Origin: Salvia splendens
Lineage: Eukaryota; Streptophyta; Magnoliopsida; Lamiales; Lamiaceae
Direction of reading: 5' to 3'
DNA: 64,000 bases
Assembly (NCBI RefSeq): GCF_004379255.2
Contig: NC_056038.1
Coordinates: 30,740,061-30,804,060, forward strand
Shown: one piece after another, positions 35,458 through 47,427 of the stretch
Layout: every line of letters begins with the position of its first letter
How positions within the stretch are numbered: the first letter of the stretch is position 1
Program-made: the position numbers and the translations under genes
The notes under the pieces: generated by a model
Database searches by the model: none
Told to the model about the DNA's origin: nothing
The model's input: only the letters and a program-made list of their open reading frames with translations

Positions 35458-37541
35458 GAGCACCCACAACCGTGCTCTTGCCAGCGAGCACGGTTGTGGG
35501 CCCGACCCCACTATTTCTACCTGCTCTCTGGCAAGAGCACAACACCCACAACTGTGCTCTTCCGCAAGGACGAGCACAATTCAATTTAAAATTCAATTAA
35601 ACAAAAAATATTTCCATAATATTAAAATTCATTAAAAAACCTAAATAATATTACAAATGACAAATAAAATAAAAACGACATAATTAAAATCATAAAAATT
35701 AAAAATTACATAATTAAAATACTAAAAATAAAAAAAATCACTACTCGTTGCCGAATTTCGCTCACATGTTTGATTAGGTCTTCTTGTAGCTCAATGTGGG
35801 TTCGGGTATAGCGGGAGAGACCTCGCGGTTGAGCTTCCGGCTTCATCCTCGTCGTAGAAGCTAGCCGCCCTCGGTCCTTCGTCGGCTATGATCATGTTGT
35901 GTAAGATAATACACGTGTACATGATGTTGGCGATATTATTCACGTACCAGAGTCGAGCCGGGGCCTTCACAATGTTGAATCGGGCTTGAAGGACCACAAA
36001 GGCTCTTTCGACGTCTTTCTGCGCGGACTCTTGACGCTGCGCAAAAAGAACCCGTCTCGGGTCGTGCGGGTTGCTGAGCGTCTTCACGAAAGTCGACCAC
36101 CTTGGGTAGATACCATCGGCGAGATAGTAACCCATGCGGTATGTATTTCTTTTGATGGTGAAGTCGATCGCCGGTGCTACACCATTCATCACATCATTGA
36201 AGAGTGGTGAAGAATAGAGCACATTCAAGTCGTTGTTGGATCCGGCAACGCCGAAATATGCAGGCTAAATGAATAGGCAGTAGTCGGCGATCGCCTCAAG
36301 GATAAGTGTTGGGCCGTGGCCTTTGTGACCGCTTAGGTGTTGCCCCCTCCAAGCAGTCGGGAAATTCTTCCACCTCCAATGCATGCAGTCAATGCTGAAA
36401 AGCATTCCGGGAAAGCCATGGACTGATTCGTGAAGACGAAGCAACCGTTGGCAATCATCGGTGGTGGGTACCCGAAGGAATTCATCACCGATAGCTGAAC
36501 GAACGCCATCGCAAAAATTTTTAGGCAGAGGATTCCAGTGGACTCACCGATATGCAAATACTCGTCGAAGAGGTCGGCCGTTTGCCCAGTAGCGAGTTGT
36601 CGGATGGCACACGTACACTTCTGCAACGGCGTGATACTTTGCCGGCCGGCTGTATCTGGACCTGTTTGGAAGAATTTAACACGTGCGGACAATGTGTTGA
36701 CAATTCGCATAAACAAGCGCTTTGATATGCGAAAATGACGCCTGAAGTAATCTGCCAGAAACCGCGGCTGGTCGGCAAAGTAGTCGGCAACGAGCCTTTC
36801 GTGGGCTCCCTCCCGGTCACGATGGATGTAGCGGCGAGTTGATCTAGTTCGTTGAGGATCAGGAGCGGGGGGTATTCGCCACGACATATGCTTCGTAAGC
36901 GGCACGGTGTTGTTCGTAGTATTCTTGTTCTTCGTGCTCCGCTTCCGCCATAAGATGAGTGTAATCCATTTGAGGTTTTGAGTGAAAGTTGAAGGTGTAG
37001 ATAGTATGTATGAGAATTATGAATGAGAGATGAATGAGAGATGATTTTGATGTGATAAATGGATGATGAATGTGTGTATTTATAGTTGATTTTGGGGGGA
37101 AAAAATAAAAAAAAATCAAAAAATTTCATAAAAATGGGTAAAAAACGGCCATATTTTTGGGATTTGGAAAATATTTTTTTATCGATTTTTAAAATTAAAT
37201 ACCGAATAAAAAAAATATTCAAAGGCAACTGCTATGTCGTTGCCCATCGCGTGCCGCCACGTCACCTGCTCGCTGGCACGGACGTGCTCGATGCATCGAG
37301 CAGCGCCGTACCAGCGGCGCGAGCGACCTCCTCCGTGCCCAATCGCGCGACCTCCTCCGTGCCCACGACATATGCATCGAGCGACCTCCTCCGTTGCCCA
37401 ATCGCGTGCCGCCACATCACCTGTTCGCTGGCACGGACGTGCTCAATGCATAGAGCAGCACCGTGCCAGCGGCGCGAGCGACCTCCTCCGTGCCACTGGC
37501 ACGGACGGACGGACGACGTTCGTCCACCGTTGCAGATGCTC
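35458..37541 (-). mobile_element. PIF/Harbinger element C-T (transposase only)
   Basis: 2084 bp between TAA duplications (35455-35457, 37542-37544). The ends are GAGCACCCACAACCGTGCTC and the inverted ...CGTTGCAGATGCTC. The 3' end is itself a hairpin (GAGCACGGTTGTGGG repeats). The 5' end carries two imperfect copies of a roughly 97-bp GC-rich block (about 37239-37336 and 37396-37493: CGCTGGCACGGACGTGCTC, then GCGGCGCGAGCGACC). Its ends do not match the ORF1 elements in the window. Confidence 0.88.
35743..36969 (-). pseudogene. PIF/Harbinger transposase, broken
   Basis: Starts MDYTHLMAEAEHEEQEYYEQ. After a frame change near 36870 it continues with RYIHRDREGAHERLV, FRRHFRISKRLFMRIVNTLS and LQKCTCAIRQLATGQTADLF. 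The DDE part follows (YRMGYYLADGIYPRWSTFVK; SAQKDVERAFVVLQARF with the catalytic Glu; MYTCIILHNMII). Breaks lie near 36870, 36530 and 36260, and the C-terminal tail is also shifted. Role as for other Harbinger nucleases; not functional as written. Confidence 0.87.
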
Positions 37542-37653
37542 TAAGTTACTAAATTATGGATAAAAAAATTGTGTTTCCTAATTAGTAGTAGCAGTAGTAA
37601 TAAATACGTTAAGTAAAAAAAACAATTGATTAGACTTCCGATCTTAAGGAGTA

Positions 37654-37853
37654 CTCTCTCATACTATAAAAAAAATCATATTTTTCTTTTTAGTTTATCT
37701 ATAAAAGATGTCACATTTCAGTTTTTTTTTTATAAATTATCTCTTACATTATTACAAATATAACTATTTTTTCTCTCCACTTAACACACAAAATAACATT
37801 TTCTAAAATTTCGTGCTATTACTCAAGTGTGTCATCTATTATAGACGGAGGGA
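37654..37853. mobile_element. degenerate Stowaway-like MITE
   Basis: TA at both borders. Left end CTCTCTCATACTATAAAAAA, right end ...TCTATTATAGACGGAGGGA. 200 bp. Confidence 0.65.
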
Positions 37854-37857
37854 TAAC

Positions 37858-37905
<48 letters not shown>

Positions 37906-37972
37906 AATATTATTATTATTATTATTATTAATAGTAGTTTATTATTATTATTATTATTATTATTAATAGTAG

Positions 37973-38012
<40 letters not shown>

Positions 38013-38027
38013 GTAGTAGTAGTAGTT
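37858..38027. repeat. (AAT/ATT)n microsatellite
   Basis: About 170 bp of TAA then ATT triplets, changing to TAG near the end. It switches strand sense near 37890 (TAATAA... to ATTATT...), so it can fold back. A block ending TTAATAGTAGTTTA is repeated twice inside. It directly follows the MITE. Confidence 0.95.
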
Positions 38028-38308
38028 AGACTTTTGATCACATTTTGGATATAGATATAGATTTAGCAAGACTGAAAGGACACTAGATTTGTATAATTTA
38101 GTATTGATAATTGATAAGTGACAGATTTAATGACGAAGGGCTACCAGGATCGCATGTGTTTGACAAGAAAACAAAAATTAAAAACGACAAAGGCGAATAT
38201 GATTTCGTTGGTGCATGTGATCATCAAACAAAATATTACTGCTAACTTTTAATTTCGTTGGTGCATGTGATCATCAAACAAAATACTTACTACTTCAAGT
38301 ATCTTATA

Positions 38309-38491
38309 CACCATCGTCCCATAGAAATAATACACTTCCTAATTTTAAAAAAAAATTCTCATGAGATGAGACTCATTCTCCATTAATAATACCTTAATTA
38401 CTTTTTTTTTTTTATTTTTCTTTTAATTTACTAATTTTATAATAAAACTCGTGCCAAATTCAAAGTGTATATTCTTTGGGCAAAGAGGGGG
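38309..38491. mobile_element. Stowaway-like MITE, worn
   Basis: Left end CACCATCGTCCCATAGAAAT, right end ...TTCTTTGGGCAAAGAGGGGG, with TA near each border and matching internal AATACACTTCC / AAAGTGTATATT. About 183 bp. Confidence 0.6.
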
Positions 38492-38494
38492 TAA

Positions 38495-39063
38495 TCTGGA
38501 TGGTTCATGCTCGCGAAATGAAAGAGTCACTCCATCCCTTGCCATACTAATATCATTTTACTATTTCAGATTTTCTTTGATAAAAAGTCTCATTATGTTT
38601 TACAAAAGTGGAATTAGTATTCAATTAACTAATTTTATTTATATTGAATGATTATATTAATAGGATTCACATGATCACTTCCCACTCATTTAAAATTTTT
38701 GGCAAAAGAAGTTAATGAGTAACGAAGGAAAAATCAAACAGAAAATTGTGTTATATTTCACGATATTGAAATCTATATGCACAAGTTAAATGAATCTAGA
38801 TTTGTTGTTATGAGAATAGTTATATTGTAGCAAATATTGTGTTATATTTCACGTAATCCACAAGTCCTAGGTTAGGCCCCAAGTCCCTATCATGTCATCA
38901 TTTCTCTCATTTTTCATGCACAACCTTTGTGGACTCCATCCAAACCACAAATATTAAGTTGCACTATTCACAAATCACAACTACTAATTATTTTGGTTGT
39001 AAAGTTTAAAATGTTGAACAATTAAAAATCGAAAAATTCATTGTTCATTTGGAAATTAAAAAT
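38495..39063. other. intergenic DNA
   Basis: No gene. A short direct repeat (ATATTGTGTTATATTTCACG, about 38744-38763 and again about 38835-38854) is visible. Confidence 0.4.
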
Positions 39064-39065
39064 TA

Positions 39066-39316
39066 CTCCCTCCGTCCACGAATAGGAGTCTCATTTCTAT
39101 CCGGCACGGGTTTTGAGAATGTTAAGAAAAGTGGGTGGAAGAAAATTAGTGGAATAAGGGTCCCACTTGTATATATTAGTTTTAAATGATATGTGAGTGG
39201 AATGAGTTAGTGGAATGTGTGGTCTCTTTACCATTTATGGTAATTATGAACCGAGACTCCTATTCGTGGACGGACCAAAATGGAAAAACGGGACTTCTAT
39301 TCGTGGACGGAGGGAG
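39066..39316. mobile_element. Stowaway-like MITE
   Basis: TA-flanked, inverted ends CTCCCTCCGTCCACGAATAG and ...CTATTCGTGGACGGAGGGAG, well preserved. 251 bp. Confidence 0.88.
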
Positions 39317-39318
39317 TA

Positions 39319-39680
39319 CAAACCTTAGAGATTAAAAATTACAAGTCCAAAAAATTCAAAATTTACAATTCCTAAACAATTAAAGAAAAAAACTATTTGT
39401 ACTAATGTATACTTAAGCGAATGATATTTATAGAAAAAAAATAATTTTTTTAGAAAAACGAGTAGGGATCCAGCCTGTGCACCCACAATGCCCGTGGGAC
39501 GGGCCGCTAGTGGGTGCAGCCCCAAGCCCCTCCACGGTCACGAGGCGTGTCCTAGCCCCTTCCACGCCACCTTTAACGCGCCAGGCGTAAGGCCCCATTA
39601 GTCTATAATTTATAAGTATTATACCTAAAATGATTATTTGAAAAGCCATAAAAGGAATTTATGTCAATGTTAACTTTCAC
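39319..39680. other. intergenic with a GC-rich patch
   Basis: About 39446-39597 is GC-rich (CACCCACAATGCCCGTGGGACGG...) in AT-rich surroundings and resembles Harbinger end sequence. No boundaries can be set and no gene is seen. Confidence 0.35.
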
Positions 39681-39683
39681 TTA

Positions 39684-41510
39684 GAGCATCCACAATGGGG
39701 CGGACGATCGGGCGGAATATCGTCCACCACTATAGCTTTGCGGACGATGCCCGATGCATCGTCCTCGCCCTATGCATCGTCCGCGGTATCGTCCACCCCA
39801 TTGGGGGCAACGCGTACGATGCAACGCGTTTTCAATTTTTTTTTAATTTCCTTTATCTATATATACCTCACTTTTCAATCCATTTTTCCACACTTTTCTC
39901 TCCCATCTCTCATCAATTATCTTTTCCCCACACACCAATCTTTCTCTCACTAAAAATATGAGACCCGACGACGATTGGAGTACCTCGGAGGGCATTACTT
40001 GGGCCTTGACTCGGGCCTTGTTCGATTGCATTCATGAGGCTGCAGGGGAATGCTTGGCCGAAATGGAGCGCGAGAGTGAAGCGGCGGAGCAGGCCCAAGC
40101 GGAGCAGATCTAGAGGCCGATTCGCCTTGAGACGTTTGTCCGCCGCAAGCACAACATAGCTCACCAACGTTTATCGCAGACTAATTTGCGGAAGAACCAC
40201 GGTGGGGCCCGACGGTTTTTCACCGCCGGTTTAGGATGAGGCGAGATCTTTTTCTCAGCATTGTCCACACGTTGGATGCACGTGATCCTTACTTCTAGTA
40301 TCGGGAAGATGGCATCGGGAGACCCGGACTTACGTCGTTGCAGAAGTGCACGGTTGCGCTCCGGCAGATGGCCTACGGCACCACGACGGACATGTTCGAC
40401 GAGTACCTTCACGTCGGGGAGATAACTGGCCGCGAGTGCTTGATGAAATTTGTAGGGAAGTTGTGGAGAGTTACATCGACACATATTTGTGAAGGCCGAC
40501 TGCTGACGATTGCCAGGCCATGATGAAGATACACGAGACGGCGCACGACTTTCCTGGAATGCTAGGGAGCATAGATTGTATGCACAGGGAGTGGAAGAAC
40601 TGCCCGACGGCGTGGAGAGGCCAATTTACTAGTGGATACAAGGACAACCACCCGACGATGATCCTCGAAGCCATCACTGACCATCGGCTCTGGATCTGGC
40701 ATGCTTACTTCGGTGTGGCGGGGTCGAACAACGACATCAACGTCTTGAACTCCTCATATTTCTTCACCGAGCAATGCAATGGCAACGCCCCTGCCATTGA
40801 GTTCACTGCAAACGGACGCCAACATCATATGAGGTACTACTTGGCCGATGACATATACCCGAGGTGGCCTATTTTTTTGAAGACGATCACCTGCCCAATC
40901 GGTGAAAGAAGAGTCCTATTCGCTCAAAAGCAGGAGGCTGCTCGGAAGGATGTGAAGCGGGCATTTGGTGTACTCCAAGCGCGGTGGGCTATAGTGAAGG
41001 GTCCGACGCGGTTTTGGTACAAGGTCGTCATCGCCGATGACATGTATGCGTGCATCATCTTGCATAACATGATAGTCGAACACGAAGGTGGAAGAGTCAC
41101 CATTTAGGGCGATGATGAAGCTGTATCTAGCTCCAGCAGGGCGACTCCACCCCACGTTCGAGGATTACCGGCGGGCTACAATGAGGTTCTAGCTAGACAG
41201 ACCTCAATGCGCAACCAACAAGACCATGTTCAGCTTATGTTCGACATGGTTGAAAAAATTTGGAACTGCCATGCCCGTTGAATTTGTATTTTTTTAGTAC
41301 TGTACTCTATGAACTTCTAATGAAATGAAGTTTTTTATTCAAATTTTGTAGTGCTTATTTATTCAAATAAATAAAATGCTAAAGGGAAGATTATAGGGCG
41401 GACTATAGGGCATCTCACTGCAGGTGGAAGGGTATGAGGATAAATGCTGAAGTGGCGGAGGATAGGGCGCCCTATGGGGCGGGCTATAGGGTGCCCCACT
41501 GTGGATGTTA
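39684..41510 (+). mobile_element. PIF/Harbinger element B-T (transposase only)
   Basis: 1827 bp between TTA duplications (39681-39683, 41511-41513). The ends are GAGCATCCACAATGGGGCGG and the inverted ...CCCCACTGTGGATGTTA. The 5' subterminal DNA repeats CATCGTCCGCGGTATCGTCC and ends GATGCAACGCGTTTTC. The 3' subterminal DNA contains CCACTGCAGGTGGAAGG...GAGGATAAATGCTGAAGTGGCGGAGGATAGGGCGCCC. Both ends match the ORF1-only element at 47391-49537. Confidence 0.9.
39958..41281 (+). pseudogene. PIF/Harbinger transposase, broken
   Basis: A likely start MRPDDDWSTSEGITWAL is stopped at 40108 (TAG), with further frame changes near 40230 and 40300. Then LQKCTVALRQMAYGTTTDMF, a frame change at a T run near 40450, a TGA near 40490, and a long intact stretch 40520-41107 with the DDE domain. 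This has Asp in MLGSIDCMHREWKNCP, Asp in GVAGSNNDINVLN, and a catalytic-Glu region changed to ARKDVKRAFGVLQ: Lys stands where relatives have Glu. It ends after IWNCHAR at 41281 with a stop at 41107 in between. The Glu-to-Lys change alone would abolish catalysis. Confidence 0.87.
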
Positions 41511-41513
41511 TTA

Positions 41514-43924
41514 TGCAACATTAATGCTATGTGGCCACAATATGGCTGGCCATAGGGTGACATTTTTATAAATAATTGGAAATTATAATATAATAAAATA
41601 ATAGTTTTAGATAGTGCTTTAGTACTTTTACATAATCGCCCTTATCCTTTAATTTTGGGGAGCGAATTTACATTGCATTTCAAATTTATACTATTTGAAA
41701 TCAATCTCTCTCTATTAATTACAACTCTCTTTCCCAAAAATAATTATTATCGGATCTTTAAAGTCATGCATAATTAATCTTGAACTAATGAAGTATGTAC
41801 GCTTATTGCATAATGTCATTAGTTAAGATATTTAAATTGTAAATTTATACAGTATATATTTTATTATACGCATTAATATCAAGTGCCATAATATATTATG
41901 GGGTATAGAATTATTATTATGAACTACTAATCGATATATTATAATATGTTGTAATATATTAATTAATATTAATAATATGTATTTGTATTACTGTTGTATA
42001 AAGTTATTATTATGGATTAATAATATTATGAATTATTAATGTTGCAAATAATATACCGTATATGATGCTATTATAATTAATAATATGAAATATCATAGTT
42101 TTACATATTGTAATATTATGAATTTTTATAAATTGATAATCTACTTATTACTATAAGTTATTACCAAAACTTGTTAGATTAGGCAAATAGTGGGAAAAAT
42201 TGAAGATTCAATCAAACAACTAGACATATGGTTGATCTGAGCTTAGATTTATCAATTTAACTTAAATTGAAAATTCAATTAGAAATAAAATTGATTGATT
42301 CAAATTGATTGGTTGGGGACTCATTAGATCAGTTGGGAAAAATAAACGATTGGATATTCTATCGATCAATAGGATTTAAAAATTATAAATATGTAAATTG
42401 ATATTAGATATTAATTGATTATAATATTAATATTGAACCAAAAATTTTATAAACAAAGGAGAATAGTTTGACAAATGGTTTAAAAAATAAATTTTAATAT
42501 AAAAAATATTGAAAATGTGAATATATAAACTAAAAAGTTAATAAAAAGTAAGCAAATATTCGTTTTCCATAATATATTAGTGATCTTACTTTTAATTAGA
42601 AACATCTTACTATTTTTTTATTCCATTTCCACCTCCTTAATTGAATCACCTCTAAGAATAATATACTATACCAATGTCATATTTGTTTGACGGAAAAGTA
42701 AAGTTGACAAAAAAAAATTCCTAAATAATTGAATCATAGGAATAAGATTTCTATCAACTTTATTTTCATGTGATTGGAAAATTATCAAACTAGAAAAAAG
42801 AACATCTTAAAAAAATTGGGAATCAGAATCTTGAAAAATTGTACTACTATCCTTAGAAATATTCTAATTACCATCTGATTCCAAGATTATAGAATTTAAT
42901 TAAAAACCACTGATCAATTGAAAATATATAAATGAGATATAACTGTTAAATGAGCGATAATATAACACTATAACAGTATATACTGATTAGTACATATACT
43001 ACATGCATTAATTAGTATTACCTCCTTCTTCTCATTTAAGATTTACACATTTTTTTAGTTTGGCTCACCTAAGATGTCCACTTTTTACATTTATAATAAA
43101 AATGGACCGAACAAGAGTAGTTATCATTATATATATTTATATTATATACTTAGTACACATATTAATAATTATTGTATATTCTATAAAATTATTAATTTAT
43201 ATTTTTAAAAGTAATTGATAACATCAAAATATGATAGGGTACTAATCATATGAAAGTTGTAATTTAATATAATTTTAAACAATTAAATGTGATATAATAA
43301 TAATAATAATTATTATTATTTATTAATGTTTTTGCTATTGTCCTAGACTTTATTATACTGTCATAACATTATCTTTTAAATCATCATTAATTTCAAATAT
43401 TAACTTTGTATTTTACTTTGTATCATTAGATTTATATTAATTTATCATATATTATTAGTATTACTATTATTTAATTATTAGTGCAAAACGTGACACTACA
43501 CTTTAGACATGTACATTAAAAGGAATTTAAATATTTAAGTTATAATATTATGTTATACTGCATGTACTTAATATTGTTAGTTCTTTTTAAAATTAAAAAT
43601 CTGAAAAAATAAGGAAAGAAATATTAAGTATAAAGCGTACGTAAGTAAGTACATTTTATTGAAGGCTAAGGAAAATATTGTTGGATAAATTAAGGCAAGG
43701 GGTAGCATAGTCTTGAAAATTTTGATACTTTCTAAGTGCATTAAATGACTCAATTTTCAAATTAAAAATTTGATTATGGCCAGCCATAATATGACCATTT
43801 AGCATCACTCATTATGCAAAATGAGTAACTTAGTAGTAAGAAATTAGTTTCATGAAATTTGCTATACATAATTTGCATAATTGTGAAATTAAATGGCATG
43901 TTGGCGGGACCATTTTTGTAAGAG
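41514..43924. other. 2.4 kb AT-rich intergenic DNA upstream of the MGCC gene
   Basis: Very AT-rich, no gene. A one-sided Stowaway-like start (CCTCCTTCTTCTCATTTAAG, about 43021) has no partner end. A phrase near 43778 (GCCAGCCATAATATGACCA) is echoed near 41531 as GCCACAATATGGCTGGCCATA, possibly paired ends of an old element spanning the stretch. The promoter of the gene at 44186 should lie in the last few hundred bases. Confidence 0.4.
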
Positions 43925-44185
43925 ATGAGATCTAATGATTATTTAGTCAGAGACAAAATACGTCATGCAAAATTAATTGAGACAGCAATGTCCATTTTCT
44001 TACTCTTAATTTCACAATTATTAAATCTAATTCCCAATCACAAAAGCCCCCATCCTCCAAACCCAATAAATTCACAATATTCACTAACTCAACCACTTCT
44101 TCATTCACCATTCAATTCTCCCTCATCTCCGCCGCGACTCCATGTGAAAACCGCCCACATTCCTCCCAAACAGCCTAAAACACCA

Positions 44186-44965
44186 ATGGGCTGCTGTATC
44201 AGCACAAATAAATCCACTCCACCTCATAAAACCGGCCACATTCCCTCCTCCACCACTATAAACGGCAGCGTTAGCAAATCGCCGCCCCCGAGCCACCCAA
44301 TCGCCGAAGAAGAAACAGTCAAAGAAGTCCTCTCCGAAACCCCCAAACCCCCAATTCCGATTCCGAATTTCCAGGGCAAGCGTGAGAGCCCTTTCATCAA
44401 ATCAGCGCCTCTGCTCAAAAACAAGGACCGCCACACCGCCGTCGGCATTAAGCCTCCGTTCTCCGCCGATGATCTGTCCGAGGCATCCGAGATCTGCAGC
44501 TCTCTCAGCGAGAGCGTCAGCGCTTCCACCTCCGTCACGGACAGGAGAGCCGAATTGCGGGAGCTACGGCAGCGGTCTCCGGCGAGGTCAAGGAACCGGC
44601 CATTCTCCGGCGAGTTGCCTAGAGAGAAAACGGTGGGGAGATCCCCTGCAAGGAGATCCGAGCCCTCGCCGGGTCGGGCCCGACCCGTTCCCGCATCCGG
44701 ATACGGGAGGAGAAGGGAGAATGGGGAGAGCTCCGGGAGAAGGTCGAGGTCGCCGGTGACGCGCGCGGATCCGGGTCTCGGGCGGGCGCAATCAGCGAGG
44801 AGAACGGGTAAGTCACCGGGTCGGGTCGCGCCCGGGTCCGCGGAGAAGGTCCGGAAGTTGGATGGAGGGAAGGAGAGTGGCGGTAGCAAATGGCCACCGA
44901 CGAATGGGAGCAACGAGTCGCTTGATAACCCGCTTGTGTCCTTGGAGTGTTTCATCTTTCTCTAG
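44186..44965 (+). CDS. N-terminally lipidated Ser/Arg-rich protein, 259 aa, single exon
   Basis: I chose the start at 44186 because it gives MGCCISTNKS, a textbook N-myristoylation plus dual palmitoylation site (Gly2, Cys3, Cys4). The frame is also open upstream to 43925, but those codons read like a leader. The middle is Pro-rich (PKPPIPIPNFQ), then a conserved-looking acidic/Ser block (PFSADDLSEASEICSSLSES), then a basic Ser/Arg/Pro region with repeated RSPAR/RRS units (about 130-225). The C-terminus is NPLVSLECFIFL, which I recall as a conserved ending in a small plant family usually labelled Ser/Arg repetitive matrix-like. Function unknown; the plasma membrane or endomembranes are inferred from lipidation. 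Poly(A)-like AATAAA occurs near 45051. GC content is far above the surroundings, typical of a single-exon gene. Confidence 0.85.
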   Translation: MGCCISTNKSTPPHKTGHIPSSTTINGSVSKSPPPSHPIAEEETVKEVLSETPKPPIPIPNFQGKRESPFIKSAPLLKNKDRHTAVGIKPPFSADDLSEASEICSSLSESVSASTSVTDRRAELRELRQRSPARSRNRPFSGELPREKTVGRSPARRSEPSPGRARPVPASGYGRRRENGESSGRRSRSPVTRADPGLGRAQSARRTGKSPGRVAPGSAEKVRKLDGGKESGGSKWPPTNGSNESLDNPLVSLECFIFL

Positions 44966-45344
44966 TGTAAGGGTGTGATTTTGGAGCTACGGTAGGGGTA
45001 GTTTTGGAATTATGTAGAAAGGGCGTGTCCAAAATATGTGATGGTGCTGTAAATAAAAAGTCAAAGGTAACTTGCTAATTTTAATGAATTAATCCGTGAG
45101 TTGTTGCGGAAATGGCTTCGTCACTTTATTGAATGAACTGTCTTTACTTTTTTCGGATCCGAAAATAATTCTGTAATTGTGTCGTTATTAATGAGATATA
45201 CTCATAGATTCACCTTTGATTTTGTTTTTCATATCATTTCCTGCAATAAAATCTTTCTTTTTTCTGTTTGGCCTTGTCGAGATTTCCTCTCCTAGATGAA
45301 ATGATGCAAGTCAGCCAGCTTGCTTAGAAATTCGTCACATATCA
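44966..45344. other. 3' flank of the MGCC gene
   Basis: Likely 3' UTR. AATAAA-like signals lie near 45051 and 45246. No other gene. Confidence 0.45.
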
Positions 45345-45347
45345 TTA

Positions 45348-47264
45348 GAGCATCGGTAACGCTACGGGCCGGGCCGCAAATCGCGAGTCCCAGCCCGTCC
45401 CACGCGTTAAACGGGAGAGAGTCACGGCCTGGGCCGGTCCCGGGGCCGCATTCCCAGCCTAGTGACCGGCCCAGCGGCCCGTTAAATGGTGCGGGACGTG
45501 ACGCAATGCGGCCCGGCCTAGGGTTATTTCGGGTTCGGGCCGGGCCTCAACGGAATTTATTTATTTTTTATTAAATTCGATTTTTTTTATAAATACTACT
45601 GAATCCATCCATTTTCATACACATTCCACTTCATTTCAACATCATATCTCTTCCTAGAATTCGAAAAAATGCCTCATCGTCAAAAATTATTCGAATCTCA
45701 AATGTCCCGTTTGTTAGCAGAGGCGGTACCGACAATCCAAGAAGAAATCAACAACGAAGTAGAACGCTACCAAGCTGCTATTCAAGCTTGGAACGAACAA
45801 CAAATCCGGGTACCACGTACTCGGATGTATATTCACCGAGACCGTGAACAAGCTGCCTTGCAGTTTTTCACGGATTATTTCTCTAGAGATCCGCGATGGA
45901 GTGATCAGATGTTCCGTCGCCGGTTCCGGATGCGGAGGCCTTTGTTCCTACGCATTGTCAATGCAGTTGTAGCTCGTGACACGTATTTCTGCCAAACCAC
46001 CGATGATGTGGGCCGACAAAAGTATATTGACGTTGCAGAAATGCACGTCTGCCATTCGTCAACTCGCTTACGGAACTACATCAGATATGTTCGATGAGTA
46101 TCTTCATGTAAGCGAGCCTACTGGACGGGAGTGCCTAGCTAGATTCTGTCGGGCAGTCGTCGAAGCATTCAAAGATACATACTTGAGAAAGCCAACGACC
46201 GACGACGTTAGGAAGCTGGTCGACATGCACGAGCGGGCCCACGGCTTCCCGGGGATGCTTGGAAGAATCGATTGTATGCACTGGCAGTAGAAGAATTATC
46301 CAACGGCTTGGAGAGGACAATACACTAGCGGGCACAAGGGCACACATCCCACGATTGTGTTGGAGGCCGTTGCCGACAAACGATTGTGGATCTGGCATGC
46401 CTACTTTGGTGTCGCGGGGTCCAACAACGACCTCAATGTGTTAACGAGTCTCCATTGTTCAACGACTTGTGTGCCGGGCGAGCGCCGAACGTAGAGTTCA
46501 CAACCAACCACCGTCGGTATAGTATGGGGTATTATCTGGCAGACGGGATCTACCCTCGATCGCCCGTGTTCGTGAAGACTATCACATGTCCGACAACGGA
46601 TCGTAGGGCGTTGTTTGCTCAAAGGCAAGAGGCAGCTCGGAAAGATGTCGAGCGTGCATTCGGAGTCCTCCAAGCATGGTGGGCTATCGTGAAGGGAGCG
46701 GCACGTGGTTGGCAGCGGTCACTAGTCGCTGACATCATGTATGCATGTATCATAATGCATAACATGATCGTTGAGGACGAGGAAGATAATGTCACTTTGT
46801 GGAGCGACGATCCGCTCGCCAGCAACAGGAGTGACTACGTTGTCACCGACCCGCCCGTGCAGGGCCTTCCTCCCGACATCCGCAATGTCATGGCCCGGTC
46901 AGCTGCGATACGCCAAGAGGAACAATACACTCGCCTCCAAGACGATCTAATCGAAGAGATTTGGACTCGCACCAACGTTTTCCAGCATTGACATTGTGTT
47001 TTTTTATCGTTTTTATTTTGTATTTTAAAATTTTTATGTTGTAATTTCCAATCTTCGATCGAAATTAACTTTTCCGTGTTATAAATTTCCGGCGTTTTTT
47101 ATTTTACGTTTAAAATAAATTTCCGTGAATAGTGTCATTTATTAGTTGCGGTCCGGGTTGTGGCCTGCAGGGTTAGAGCAGTTGGGGCCCGGGCCGCAAC
47201 TGTAGAGGAATAATCACATGTAGGGGATTTGGGGCCTGAAACCGGTCCGGGGTTATTGATGCCC
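45348..47264 (+). mobile_element. PIF/Harbinger element D-T (transposase only)
   Basis: 1917 bp between TTA duplications (45345-45347, 47265-47267). The ends are GAGCATCGGTAACGC and the inverted ...GGTTATTGATGCCC. The 5' region is GC-rich (GGGCCGGGCCGC, CCGGCCCAGCGGCCCG), then drops to AT-rich before the ORF. The 3' end has GGCCCGGGCCGCAAC. It does not match the ORF1 elements in this window. Confidence 0.88.
45669..46991 (+). pseudogene. PIF/Harbinger transposase with stop and frameshifts
   Basis: Starts MPHRQKLFESQMSRLLAEAV. Then come MYIHRDREQAALQFFTDYF and FRRRFRMRRPLFLRIVNAVV, a frame change near 46030, QKCTSAIRQLAYGTTSDMFD and MLGRIDCMHWQ followed by TAG at 46288-46290 where relatives have Trp. 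A second frame change lies near 46440. The rest is clean: YSMGYYLADGIYPRSPVFVK, ARKDVERAFGVLQAWW (catalytic Glu), MYACIIMHNMIV, tail IEEIWTRTNVFQH. Inactive as written. Confidence 0.88.
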
Positions 47265-47427
47265 TTAAGACCACACAATTTATATGACTATTCATTAAGA
47301 CCACACAATTTATATGACTATTAAAGAAGAGTATTAACATTTGGTGTTTGTAAATTCCATTCTTAGAAAGTACAGTTATGAATTTGCTTAGGACATCCAC
47401 CATGGGGCGCCCTAAAGTCCGCCCTAA

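Noticed and set aside
37179..37563. Overlapping frames on both strands near 37.2-37.5 kb
   Set aside because: Produced by the GC-rich duplicated subterminal block of the Harbinger element.
43925..44185. Upstream in-frame extension of the MGCC protein
   Set aside because: The extension reads like leader sequence and would bury the MGCC myristoylation site, which needs Gly at position 2.
44224..44955. 243-codon open frame on the minus strand opposite the MGCC gene
   Set aside because: High GC keeps the antisense frame open. It has no family features, while the sense frame has a lipidation start and a conserved-looking end.
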